Shown here piece after piece: positions 17,898 to 25,930 of a DNA stretch of 51,969 bases. Below the pieces are notes generated by a model that was not told where the DNA came from, made no database searches, and was given only the letters and a program-made list of their open reading frames with translations. This DNA comes from Gammaproteobacteria bacterium SG8_30 (lineage in GTDB: Bacteria; Pseudomonadota; Gammaproteobacteria; Steroidobacterales; Steroidobacteraceae), in the NCBI GenBank assembly GCA_001303245.1, contig LJNS01000036.1:1-51969 (forward strand), read 5' to 3'. Each line of letters begins with the position of its first letter. The first letter of the stretch is position 1. The translations under genes were made by a program, and so were the position numbers.

Positions 17898-19801
17898 AGC
17901 ACGGACTCCTTGGCGCAGCCACGACGCTTGGTGGGCTGCTGCTGGCCCTCGCCGCCGGAGCCGCGGCCCCGCCGCCGACCGAGAAGCCTTCGGCCGAGGT
18001 TCAGGCGCAGATGTCAGGCCAGCAGGGCGGAAGCGAGGCGGACCCGGGCGCCGCGCTGTTTGCGGAGCACTGCGCCTCCTGCCACGACGGCCTGGTCGAA
18101 CGGGCGCCCCACGTCTCCTTCCTGCAGATGATGGCCCCGGATGCGATGCTCCAGTCGCTCGACACCGGCGTCATGCGCCAGCAGGCCTCGAAGCTCTCCG
18201 CCGAGCAACGCGGCCAGGTCGTCGAGTTCCTGACGGGCGGGCGCCCGCAGCCTCCTGCGTTTCCCCCGAAGAACTGCGCACCCGACCGCATGGCCTTCGA
18301 CTGGGACGACCCGCCGTTCCAGGCCGGCTGGGGAGTGGACCACTCGAACCGCCGCTTCATCCCGGCAGGCGTCGCCCGGCTGTCGCCCGCGGCCGTGCCG
18401 CGTCTGGAGCTGAAGTGGGCGTTCGCGTTTCCGGGAGCGACCCGCGCGCGCTCCCAGGCCTCGTTCGCAGGCGGCGCGGTGTACGTCGGAAGCCAGGACG
18501 GCACCGTATACGCCCTCGATCGGGAGACCGGCTGCGTGCGTTGGCGTTTCCGCGCCGGGGCCGAGGTGCGCACCGGCATCACCCTGACGCCCTGGCAGCG
18601 TGGCCGGCGTCAGGAGACCGCCCCCCTCGGGTACTTCTCGGACCTCGTCGCACGCGTGTATGCGGTGGACCTGCGCACGGGCGAGCTCGTCTGGGTCACC
18701 AAGGTCGACGATCATCCCAACGCGACGGCAACCGCCCAGCCCGTGCTGTACGGCGACCGGGTCTACCAGCCGGTGTCTTCGCTCGAAGTGGTGCCCGCCG
18801 CGGACCCCGGCTACCCCTGCTGTTCCTTCCGTGGCTCGATCGTGGCGCTGCATGCGCTGACCGGCGAGGTCGCCTGGAAGCGCTACACGATCGCGGAGAG
18901 CCCGGCAGAGGTAGGAAAGAACTCCCACGGCACGCCGATCCTGGCGCCTTCCGGCGCGCCGGTCTGGAACACGCCGACCGTGGATGCGAGTCGTGGCCTG
19001 CTCTACTTCGGCACGGGCGAGAACTACTCGTCGCCTGCCCAGGATACGAGTGACGCCATCCTGGCCATCGACCTCGCGACCGGCGTGCGGCGCTGGGTTT
19101 TCCAGGCCACGGAGGGCGACGCCTGGAATCTGGCCTGCATGCCTTTCATCCCCGACAAGGCAAACTGCCCCGAGGAGAACGGCCCGGACGTCGACTTCGC
19201 CTCTCCGCCCGCCCTGGTGGATGACGACGGCCGCGAGATCCTTGTGGCCGGGCAGAAGTCCGGAGACGTCTGGGCCCTCGATCCCGCCACCGGTAAGCTG
19301 GTCTGGCACCGCCGGGTCGGTCGCGGCGGGAACCAGGGTGGCCAGCACTTCGGGCTCGCCGTCGAGGGCCGTCGCGTCTTCGTCCCGATCTCCGACTACG
19401 ACGACTCGATGCTCCCGGTCGCCGAGGCCCGACCCGGCCTCTATGCGCTCGATGCCTTCACCGGCGAGACCCTCTGGGCGACCCCGGCCGCAAACGTCTG
19501 CGGTCAGCGCAAGGACTGCGACCCCGGCATCTCGCAGGCCGTCACCGCCATCCCGGGCGTCGTATTCGCCGGACACATGGACGGTCGACTGAGGGCTTAC
19601 GACTCCTCGACGGGGAAGGTGCTCTGGGAGGTCGACACGGACCGCGAGTGGCCGACGCTGTCGGGCGAGCCCGCGCGGGGCGGCTCTTTCGGCGGCGGCG
19701 CAGGCCCGATCGTCGTCGACGGACGCGTCTACGCCCTATCCGGCTACGGACTCTACTTCCACATGCCGGGCAACGTGCTGCTCGTCTTCGGAGCGCCGTA
19801 G
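17894..19801 (+). CDS. cytochrome c-PQQ beta-propeller protein, polyvinyl-alcohol-dehydrogenase-like
   Basis: The product is 635 residues beginning with a GTG that overlaps the VOC stop. It has a signal peptide (GGLLLALAAGAAA). The N-terminal heme c site is CASCH at residues 60-64, with a likely Met ligand near LDTGVMRQQASKLS. The propeller part has repeated PQQ-blade elements: VYVGSQDGTVYALDRETG, VYAVDLRTGELVW, VALHALTGEVAWK, ILAIDLATGVRRW and VWALDPATGKLVW. YPCCSFRG is an adjacent-Cys segment that could form a vicinal disulfide. The overall arrangement is that of cytochrome-type polyvinyl alcohol dehydrogenase and related secondary-alcohol oxidases. The probable reaction is periplasmic oxidation of alcohols with electrons passed to cytochrome c. 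The true substrate is not known from sequence. Confidence 0.88.
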   Translation: MKHGLLGAATTLGGLLLALAAGAAAPPPTEKPSAEVQAQMSGQQGGSEADPGAALFAEHCASCHDGLVERAPHVSFLQMMAPDAMLQSLDTGVMRQQASKLSAEQRGQVVEFLTGGRPQPPAFPPKNCAPDRMAFDWDDPPFQAGWGVDHSNRRFIPAGVARLSPAAVPRLELKWAFAFPGATRARSQASFAGGAVYVGSQDGTVYALDRETGCVRWRFRAGAEVRTGITLTPWQRGRRQETAPLGYFSDLVARVYAVDLRTGELVWVTKVDDHPNATATAQPVLYGDRVYQPVSSLEVVPAADPGYPCCSFRGSIVALHALTGEVAWKRYTIAESPAEVGKNSHGTPILAPSGAPVWNTPTVDASRGLLYFGTGENYSSPAQDTSDAILAIDLATGVRRWVFQATEGDAWNLACMPFIPDKANCPEENGPDVDFASPPALVDDDGREILVAGQKSGDVWALDPATGKLVWHRRVGRGGNQGGQHFGLAVEGRRVFVPISDYDDSMLPVAEARPGLYALDAFTGETLWATPAANVCGQRKDCDPGISQAVTAIPGVVFAGHMDGRLRAYDSSTGKVLWEVDTDREWPTLSGEPARGGSFGGGAGPIVVDGRVYALSGYGLYFHMPGNVLLVFGAP

Positions 19802-19905
19802 GGCACAACCTCGCACACGCGTGGCGTGACGTCGGGCCGGATAGCCACGATTGCCCACCGCTGCGTGCCACTGGACGATGTGGACATCCTGCATGGAGTC
19901 TCGAC

Positions 19906-20979
19906 ATGACCGCTCGGCACGCCGTGTCCCTCACCACCGCGACATTCCTCGCCTTCGTCGCGACGTCCACCGCCGCGGCCGCGGACCTCGCCAACGGTCA
20001 GCGCATCTTCGAGACCGTCTGCGCGGCCTGCCACGGGCCGGGCGGGCGGCCCGATCCGGACAGCCCGGTGGTGAGCGCCTTCGACCCTCTGCCGGCGGAC
20101 CTGTCCGATCCGCTGTTCAACAGCCGCGAGCCGGCCGGCGACTGGGAGCTGGTGGTGAAGAACGGCGGCCACGCGCTGGGCCTGTCGGCGCAGATGCCGG
20201 CCCAGGGCGACGCACTCTCAGAGGCCGACGTCCGGGACGTGGTCGCCTACGTCAAGACGCTCGCCGACACGCGCAGCTACCCGCCAGGCGAGATGAACTT
20301 CTTCCTGCCCGTCCGGACGAAGAAGGCCTTTCCGGAGGACGAGATCGTGTGGAAGTCGCGCTGGGATGGCCGCGACGGCGAGGACGTGTGGCGCAATGTC
20401 CTGGAAGTCGAGAAGCGCCTGGGCAGGCGGGGCCAGGGCCTGGTCGAGGTGATCCACGAGGACGACGGCGCGACCAGCGAGATCACCGAGGTCGAGATCG
20501 GCTACAAGCACGCCCTGCGGTGGAACGCCGCAACCCAATCGATCCTCTCGGGCGCGCTCGTGGTCGCGATTCCCACCGACAGCGATGAGCCCGAGGAAGT
20601 CATTCCGTATCTGGCCTACGGACGCGCGTGGTCGGACCGCTGGGTGTTCCAGGGCAGCCTCACGGCGGCATTCCCGACCGACGACGCGGGCTCCGGTGAG
20701 GCCGCTGTCGCCGGCGCGGTCCACTACCGCTGGACGCCCTGGCCGCGGCGTGTCTTCCCCGGACTCGAGTTGACCGCGACCATCCCCTTCCGCGACCCGG
20801 GCGGTGACCGCGTGCAGTTCACCGTAGTGCCGCAGCTCAGGTTCGGCCTGACGCGCGGCGGTCACGTGGCGCTGAACCTCGGCCTCGAGCTGCCCCTCAG
20901 CGACCAGAGCTGGGACTACCGGGCACACGTGAACCTGCTCTGGGACTTCGCCGACGGCAGCTTCTTCAAGGGCTGGTAG
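19906..20979 (+). CDS. cytochrome c fused to a beta-rich probable outer-membrane domain
   Basis: The product is 357 residues from the ATG at 19906. A signal peptide (FVATSTAAAA) is followed by a single-heme cytochrome c domain with CAACH at 39-43 and a Met ligand around residue 97. The remaining 230 residues are rich in alternating polar/hydrophobic strands such as KHALRWNAATQSILSGALVVAIPTD, VTVTPQ-like blocks and GHVALNLGLELPLSDQSWDY. It ends in an aromatic KGW, which suits beta-barrel or barrel-like outer-membrane proteins. It lies 104 nt after the PQQ protein gene. A heme attached to a barrel-like domain could carry electrons at the outer membrane. Barrel topology is inference. Confidence 0.72.
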   Translation: MTARHAVSLTTATFLAFVATSTAAAADLANGQRIFETVCAACHGPGGRPDPDSPVVSAFDPLPADLSDPLFNSREPAGDWELVVKNGGHALGLSAQMPAQGDALSEADVRDVVAYVKTLADTRSYPPGEMNFFLPVRTKKAFPEDEIVWKSRWDGRDGEDVWRNVLEVEKRLGRRGQGLVEVIHEDDGATSEITEVEIGYKHALRWNAATQSILSGALVVAIPTDSDEPEEVIPYLAYGRAWSDRWVFQGSLTAAFPTDDAGSGEAAVAGAVHYRWTPWPRRVFPGLELTATIPFRDPGGDRVQFTVVPQLRFGLTRGGHVALNLGLELPLSDQSWDYRAHVNLLWDFADGSFFKGW

Positions 20980-21046
20980 GACGCGGAGCGCGCAAGCGAC
21001 GGACTCGACAACAGCTGCGCGTGGCAGACGAAACGGAGATCTTTCG

Positions 21047-21463
21047 ATGCAGGAAGCGCTGGGCAACGCGGAAAAGCAGGCCATCCTGGAAGCACTCGAT
21101 GACGAGCATCGTGCCTGGGCGACCTACGACCAGGTGATCCGGGACCACGGACCGGTGCGGCCGTTCATCAACATCCGTGATGCCGAGGCGCGCCACATCG
21201 GCGCGCTGGCTTCGCTGCTCAGGCGCTACGGCCAGGAAGTCCCGGCCAATCCGTGGTTGGGCCGGGTGCCGAGTTATTCCAGCGTGCGGGAGGCCTGCGT
21301 CGCCGGTGTCGACGCCGAGATCGCCAACGCGCAGCTGTACGAGCGTTTGCTGGCCACCGCTCGGCACGAAGACGTCAAGCAGGTGTTTGGCAACCTGCAG
21401 GAGGCCTCGCAGGAAAGGCATCTCGAGGCGTTTCGTCGCTGCGTGTCACGGCAGCGCGCCTGA
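21047..21463 (+). CDS. ferritin-like protein, DUF2202-type
   Basis: The product is 138 residues, with a GGAGAT site six nucleotides before the ATG. It has four helix-type segments with carboxylate/His pairs: LDDEHRAWATYDQVI, FINIRDAEARHIGALASLLRRYG, CVAGVDAEIANAQLYERLL and LQEASQERHLEAFRRC. The E-x-x-H spacing repeated in two halves indicates a di-iron ferritin-like bundle. DUF2202 members are poorly characterised; iron handling or redox scavenging would fit. The cytochrome-barrel gene is 67 nt upstream, which suggests possible co-transcription. There is no signal peptide. Confidence 0.83.
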   Translation: MQEALGNAEKQAILEALDDEHRAWATYDQVIRDHGPVRPFINIRDAEARHIGALASLLRRYGQEVPANPWLGRVPSYSSVREACVAGVDAEIANAQLYERLLATARHEDVKQVFGNLQEASQERHLEAFRRCVSRQRA

Positions 21464-21485
21464 GGGCCGCGCGCCGGACCCCGGT

Positions 21486-22346
21486 TCAGGCCTTGCGCGA
21501 AGTCCGCGCTTCCGCCTCCTTCTTCTCGCGGAACCGGATCATGAACCGCTGGAAGGCGCCGGGAGCGAGACGCTTGAAGCGCCACAGGTAGCGATAGCCG
21601 GTCGGGAGCACGATGTGGCCGGCGCCGGCCGCCGCACGCGCGAGGATCTCGAGCGCGACCGGCTCGGCCTCCAGGTTCGAGGCCTGCATGATCTTGCGCG
21701 CCGTCGTGAGCGCTTCTGCGGGCGCCCGCGCGTGCTCGAGGAGACGCGTGCGGAAGAAGCCAGGCATCGCGACTGCCACCTGGATGCTGTCCCGGCTGTG
21801 CTCCTGTTGCAGCGTCTCGGACAGCGCGACGACCGCCGCCTTGCTCGCGTTGTAGGCGCTCATGTCCGCACCGCTGACGAAGCTCGCGGCGCTCGCCACG
21901 TTGACGATCAGCCCGGAGCCGGAGGAGAGCATGTGCGGCAGCTCGGCGCGGCAGCTGTTGGCGACGCCGAGCAGGTTGACGCGCAGGATCCACTCCCAGT
22001 CCTCGACCGGAGTCTCGAGGAAGCGCCCCGCCACCGCGACGCCCGCCGCATTCATCGCGAAGTCGAGTCCCTCGTGCTGCGAGGCGAACCGGTCGACGGC
22101 GGCCGTCACCGACACGGGGTCGCTCGTGTCCACGACATCGGTCGACACTTCCGCGGCACCGTCGGCGGACAGCATCCGGGCGGAGGTCCCGAGCCGCTCG
22201 GCATCGCGGTCGAGGAGCCCTATCTTCCAGCCGCGGCGTGCGAGCCACGCGGCCGTGGCGAAGCCGAGGCCGCTGGCGCCGCCGGTGATCACCGCTCGTC
22301 GGTGGGGAAAGCGCGCGTCGAGGCGGGCGAGGTTGCTCTCGTTCAT
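21486..22346 (-). CDS. SDR family oxidoreductase
   Basis: The product is 286 residues. It has the classical SDR motif VITGGASGLGFATAAWLARRG with TGxxxGxG, the NAAGVA segment, the catalytic Ser near SGSGLIVNVASAASF, and YNASKAAV for the Tyr-xxx-Lys pair. The last 60 residues contain a hydrophobic, basic segment (HIVLPTGYRYLWRFKRLAPG) typical of membrane-associated short-chain dehydrogenases. It is NAD(P)(H)-dependent; the substrate is not identifiable. It is divergent from oxyR across about 144 nt. It ends 23 nt from the convergent ferritin-like gene. Confidence 0.9.
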   Translation of the reverse strand: MNESNLARLDARFPHRRAVITGGASGLGFATAAWLARRGWKIGLLDRDAERLGTSARMLSADGAAEVSTDVVDTSDPVSVTAAVDRFASQHEGLDFAMNAAGVAVAGRFLETPVEDWEWILRVNLLGVANSCRAELPHMLSSGSGLIVNVASAASFVSGADMSAYNASKAAVVALSETLQQEHSRDSIQVAVAMPGFFRTRLLEHARAPAEALTTARKIMQASNLEAEPVALEILARAAAGAGHIVLPTGYRYLWRFKRLAPGAFQRFMIRFREKKEAEARTSRKA

Positions 22347-22490
22347 ACGCGGATTGTAGGAAAGGTCCGTGCCGTCCGTCGCTCCCGGCGACGAATCCGG
22401 CTGCCCGCGGTGGGTCGTGGGGTCCGCAGGGCTTGATTTGGGCCGTCAATTGATTCATCTAGCCTGCGGGGAAGCATCGATGGGATCGCC

Positions 22491-23378
22491 GTGAACCTCC
22501 GAGACCTTCAGTACGTGGTCGCTCTGGCCGAGACCGGCCACTTCGGCGAGGCGGCGGAACGCTGCCACGTCAGCCAGCCGACGCTCTCGGCGCAGATCAA
22601 GAAGCTCGAGGAGTACCTCGGCGTCGCCCTGTTCGAGCGCCAGCCCCGCAACGTCACGCCGACGGAGGTCGGCACGCAGATCATCGAACGCGCGCGGCGC
22701 GTCCTGCAGGAAACGGCCGACATCCGGGAACTCGCGCGGGCGAGCCGGGACCCGCTGACCGGCCGGCTGCGGGTCGGACTCATACCCACCATCGGACCGT
22801 ACCTGCTGCCGCGGGTCGCCATGAAGCTCAAGCGCAGCCTGCCGACGCTGTCGCTCATGCTCTACGAGTACCAGACGGGGCCGCTGGTTGCGAAAGTGCG
22901 CGAAGGCGTGCTGGACCTGGCGATCCTGGCGCTGCCCGCCGACACTTCCGGACTCCAGACGCGCTCCCTGTTCGCCGAGGCCTTCGTCCTGGCCATGCCT
23001 CGCCACCACCGGCTGGCCGCGCGCAAGCGGGTGAAGCCGGCCGACCTCGAGGGCGAGACGCTGCTGCTGCTCGAGGAGGGGCACTGCCTGCGCGACCAGG
23101 CGCTCGAGGTGTGCGGGGCGGTGCCGGTCAACGAGGAGCAGGACTTCCGCGCGACGAGCCTCGAGACGCTGCGCCAGATGGTCGCGGCGGGTCTCGGCAT
23201 CACGCTGCTGCCGCGCCTCGCCGCCGAAGGCCCGATCGCCGGCGCGCGCGGGCTCGAGCTCCGGCCGTTCGCACCGCCCTCGCCTTCCCGCATGGTCGGG
23301 GCGGCCTGGCGGCCGTCCACGACGCGAGGCGCCGCGATCGACGCCGTGTGCGAAATCGTCGCCACGGCCGCAGGCTGA
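22491..23378 (+). CDS. oxyR: LysR-type peroxide regulator OxyR
   Basis: The product is 295 residues beginning with GTG at 22491. The N-terminal winged helix is LQYVVALAETGHFGEAAERCHVSQPTLSAQIKKLEEYLG, the usual OxyR N-terminus. The redox pair lies in LLLEEGHCLRDQALEVCGA, with Cys199 and Cys208 at exactly the E. coli positions. This indicates a functional peroxide sensor that forms a 199-208 disulfide and activates antioxidant genes. It is divergent from the SDR gene. It ends 23-45 nt before a hairpin terminator. A ferritin-like gene is nearby, but no katG or ahpC is in the window. Confidence 0.95.
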   Translation: MNLRDLQYVVALAETGHFGEAAERCHVSQPTLSAQIKKLEEYLGVALFERQPRNVTPTEVGTQIIERARRVLQETADIRELARASRDPLTGRLRVGLIPTIGPYLLPRVAMKLKRSLPTLSLMLYEYQTGPLVAKVREGVLDLAILALPADTSGLQTRSLFAEAFVLAMPRHHRLAARKRVKPADLEGETLLLLEEGHCLRDQALEVCGAVPVNEEQDFRATSLETLRQMVAAGLGITLLPRLAAEGPIAGARGLELRPFAPPSPSRMVGAAWRPSTTRGAAIDAVCEIVATAAG

Positions 23379-23402
23379 TGAAGGCCCTGGGCGTCGACGA
23401 CC

Positions 23403-23424
23403 AGCCGCCGTTCCGGGCGGCTTT
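23403..23424 (+). terminator. rho-independent-like terminator after oxyR
   Basis: AGCCGCC and GGCGGCT form a 7-bp stem around the loop GTTCCG, followed by TT, starting 25 nt after the oxyR stop. The short T-tract weakens it, but position and GC stem fit. Confidence 0.5.
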
Positions 23425-23503
23425 GCGGCAAACCCGACCGCGAAACCGGGCCCGGGCGTCGCGCGTGTTCCTCGGGCTCGACACCAGCGACACGGCCCAG
23501 CTA

Positions 23504-24319
23504 TTACTGGAGTGAGCCCTCGGCGGATGCGGCCGCGGCCATGACGAAGGCGTCCATGGCCAGGACTCCGTACGTGAATCCCCCCGGGACGCGCAACCCC
23601 GTCGCTCCCCTGCCAGCCGCGCCGAGCGCGACCAGCAGCGGGAGAAAGTGCTCCTCGGTCGGGTGATTCTGTGCGGCATGCGGCCCGAGTTCACGGAACG
23701 CGGCGAGCGCATCGGCGTCGCCCGCCTCGAGCCGCGCCGCGGCCCAGTCGGCGAACCCGCTCACCCAGTCCGGCGGGCGGGCATCCGCTGCGCGGCCGTG
23801 AATCTCGCCGAGATTGTGCGTCAACCCGCCGGAGCCCAGCACGAGGACGCCTTCATCGGCGAGCGGCCGCAGGGCACGCCCGAGATCGAGGTGCCAGGCG
23901 GCCCCACGCCGCGGGACGACGGAGAGCTGCGTCACGGGCAGGGCGGCCTCGGGGTACAGGTAGCGGAGCGGCACCCAGGCGCCGTGGTCGAGCCCGCGGT
24001 CCTCGGATACGCGGGGCTCGAGGCCCGCGGAGTCGAGCAGCGAGCGCGTGCGTTCGGCCAGGGCCGGTGCGCCGGGTGCGTCGTAGCCGAGCTCGTAGAG
24101 CCTGCGCGGAAATCCGGAGAAGTCGTGAATGATCGGCGATCGTGCCACCCGGCTGACGGTCGGCGAAGTCGTCTCCCAGTGCGCCGAAACGACCAGAATC
24201 GCCTCCGGCCGCGGCAGTCGCTCACGCGCGAGCGTGCGCATCATCGGGCCAGCGGTGGCGGGCTCCAGGGCGAGCATCGGGGAACCGTGGGAGACGAAGA
24301 CGGGCGGGATGCGAGTCAT
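23504..24319 (-). CDS. ygiD: 4,5-DOPA dioxygenase family extradiol dioxygenase
   Basis: The product is 271 residues from the ATG at 24319. Class III extradiol (DODA) features are SHGSPMLAL at the start, VVSAHWETTSPTV, DHGAWVPLRYLYPEA and GSGGLTHNL. NHPTEEHFLPLLVALGAAG follows, and together these supply the His/Glu metal set. E. coli YgiD cleaves DOPA-type catechols with zinc; the substrate here is unknown. It is paired with the DoxX gene (69 nt upstream on the same strand), and a LysR regulator is divergent. This trio is a common arrangement. Confidence 0.9.
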   Translation of the reverse strand: MTRIPPVFVSHGSPMLALEPATAGPMMRTLARERLPRPEAILVVSAHWETTSPTVSRVARSPIIHDFSGFPRRLYELGYDAPGAPALAERTRSLLDSAGLEPRVSEDRGLDHGAWVPLRYLYPEAALPVTQLSVVPRRGAAWHLDLGRALRPLADEGVLVLGSGGLTHNLGEIHGRAADARPPDWVSGFADWAAARLEAGDADALAAFRELGPHAAQNHPTEEHFLPLLVALGAAGRGATGLRVPGGFTYGVLAMDAFVMAAAASAEGSLQ

Positions 24320-24388
24320 GTGTGGCCTCTGGGGCGCGAAGGGCGACGCCCGTACCCGGCGTGGTGCCGGGCACGGGTGGATCGCAAC

Positions 24389-24820
24389 TCAGGCGGCCTC
24401 GGCGGCATAGTCCGCGCGCCCTGCCGGACGACGCTCCGGGAGCAGCGCCAGGCGCCCGTCGCCGAGCAGGACCTGCACTACGGACGATACGGCGAGGAAC
24501 GCCGGGTACTCCCAACCGCCGTTCGGCGCGGAGAACACCCACCCGTTGCCCCAGTGCACGAAGGCGGCGCCCAGCAACACGGGGAGAAGCGCCCCTGCCA
24601 CGACGCGGGTGCGAATGCCCAGGATCAGCGCTGCGCCGCCGATGATCTCTGCGGCCGTGACGGCGTAGGCGGTCCAGCCGGGGAAGCCGACGGACTCGAA
24701 GAATCCGACCGTGCCGGGCAGGGTGAAGACGAATACCTTGAGCAGCCCGTGCGAGAGGAACATCACGCCGAGCGCGAGGCGGTTGACGAAAGCGGCGGTG
24801 GCAGCCTGGTTGGGGGTCAT
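24389..24820 (-). CDS. DoxX family membrane protein
   Basis: The product is 143 residues from the ATG at 24820, with GGAG ahead of it. Four membrane segments are visible: LALGVMFLSHGLLKVFVF, TAYAVTAAEIIGGAALILG, VVAGALLPVLLGAAFVHW and YPAFLAVSSVVQVLL. These fit the DoxX/YphA core with ATP-independent quinone or oxidant-stress functions in known relatives. The first gene of a two-gene unit, it is followed by the DODA dioxygenase. The frame continues far upstream to 27040 through the LysR and threonine aldolase genes, but that is shadow. Confidence 0.86.
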   Translation of the reverse strand: MTPNQAATAAFVNRLALGVMFLSHGLLKVFVFTLPGTVGFFESVGFPGWTAYAVTAAEIIGGAALILGIRTRVVAGALLPVLLGAAFVHWGNGWVFSAPNGGWEYPAFLAVSSVVQVLLGDGRLALLPERRPAGRADYAAEAA

Positions 24821-24869
24821 GTCGGTCTCCTCAGGATGTCGCGCGCCACCATGGCTGCGCGTTGTCCGG

Positions 24870-24890
24870 CAAGTTACTATCCCGTAATTG
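24870..24890. promoter_or_regulatory. candidate LysR operator CAAGTTAC-TATCCC-GTAATTG
   Basis: TTAC-N6-GTAA is flanked by CAA and TTG (one inserted G) and contains a T-N11-A LysR box. It is AT-rich and lies between the divergent DoxX and LysR genes. Binding is inferred. Confidence 0.45.
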
Positions 24891-24934
24891 ACTGATAAAT
24901 GACCTTTCCGAGAACAGACTGATCCTGTAGTCGG

Positions 24935-24940
24935 TACAAT
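24935..24940 (+). promoter_or_regulatory. candidate -10 element TACAAT for the LysR gene
   Basis: GGTACAATCTGCC sits 28 nt before the ATC codon at 24968 and about 46 nt before the first ATG at 24986. The -35 region is weak. Confidence 0.35.
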
Positions 24941-24985
24941 CTGCCTTTCGCAGGGAAGGAAGCCGCCATCGACCTCATCACCCGC

Positions 24986-25918
24986 ATGCGCGCGTTCGCT
25001 CGCGTCGCCGAGGAGCGCAGCTTCACGGCGGCGGCAGAGCGACTCGGCATCACCCGCGGCATGGCGACGCGCTACGTCGCCCAACTCGAGGAGCATCTCG
25101 GCGCCCGGCTGCTCAACCGCACGACGCGGCGCGTCAGCCTCACCGAGGCTGGCGCCGCCTATCTCGAGCGCTGCAGCCAGCTGCTCGCCGACCTCGAGGA
25201 AGCGGAGGCCGTTGCCACGGCGCATGTCGCGGAGGCTCGCGGCACGCTGCGCGTCACCTGCGCGCTGGCTTTCGGCGTGCGCTACGTGGCGCCGCTGATT
25301 GGCGACTACATGCAGGCGCATCCTCGCGTCGTGGTCGACCTGTCGTTCAACGACCGCACCGTCGACCTCGTCGAGGAGGGCTACGACGTGGCCGTCCGCA
25401 TCGGCGCGCTGCCGAACTCCTCGTTGAGCGCCCGACGCCTGGCCTCGACGCGCATGGTCGTTTGTGCCGCGCCGGCTTATTGGCGCCGCCGCGGCCGGCC
25501 CGCAACTCCCGAGGACCTCGCCGAGCACGATGCCCTGCACTACGTGTACTCCGCGACCAGCGACGAGTGGCGCTTCGCAGATGCGACGGGCGCGCCGCGC
25601 AACGTCCGCATCAGGCATCGCCTGCGCGCCAACAACGGCGACGCGCTGCTGCGCGCGGCGATCAGCGGCCTGGGCGTTGTGCAACTGCCGTCGTTCATGG
25701 TGCACGATGTACTGACCCGCGGTGAGCTCGAGGCGGTGCTGGGGGAGTTCTGCGCGCCCGAGCTGGGCGTCCACGCCGTGTATCCGGCGCGGCGGCTGCT
25801 GGCAGCCAAGGTGCGATGTTTCGTCGACTATCTGGCCGACCGGTTTGCCGGTGCCAGCTGGGACGACGATCGAGGAAGGCCGCAGCGCCGCAGGCGGAGC
25901 GGTTCCCGGAATGCGTGA
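24986..25918 (+). CDS. LysR-type regulator divergent from DoxX-DODA genes
   Basis: The product is 310 residues from the ATG at 24986. The helix-turn-helix is FTAAAERLGITRGMATRYVAQLEEHLGARLLNRTTRRV, and the effector domain extends to about residue 290. The N-terminus lacks the usual leading MDLI. An in-frame ATC at 24968, preceded by AAGGAAG five nucleotides earlier, would give a typical MDLITRMRAFARVAEERSF start, so initiation at ATC is plausible. The C-terminus is Arg-rich. It probably controls the DoxX-dioxygenase pair. The threonine aldolase gene follows 12 nt after its stop. Confidence 0.87.
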   Translation: MRAFARVAEERSFTAAAERLGITRGMATRYVAQLEEHLGARLLNRTTRRVSLTEAGAAYLERCSQLLADLEEAEAVATAHVAEARGTLRVTCALAFGVRYVAPLIGDYMQAHPRVVVDLSFNDRTVDLVEEGYDVAVRIGALPNSSLSARRLASTRMVVCAAPAYWRRRGRPATPEDLAEHDALHYVYSATSDEWRFADATGAPRNVRIRHRLRANNGDALLRAAISGLGVVQLPSFMVHDVLTRGELEAVLGEFCAPELGVHAVYPARRLLAAKVRCFVDYLADRFAGASWDDDRGRPQRRRRSGSRNA

Positions 25919-25930
25919 AGGAGGTGCGAA

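Noticed and set aside
23379-23515. Small ORF after oxyR beginning MKALGVDD
   Set aside because: No family resemblance, and a terminator-like hairpin lies within it; likely non-coding.
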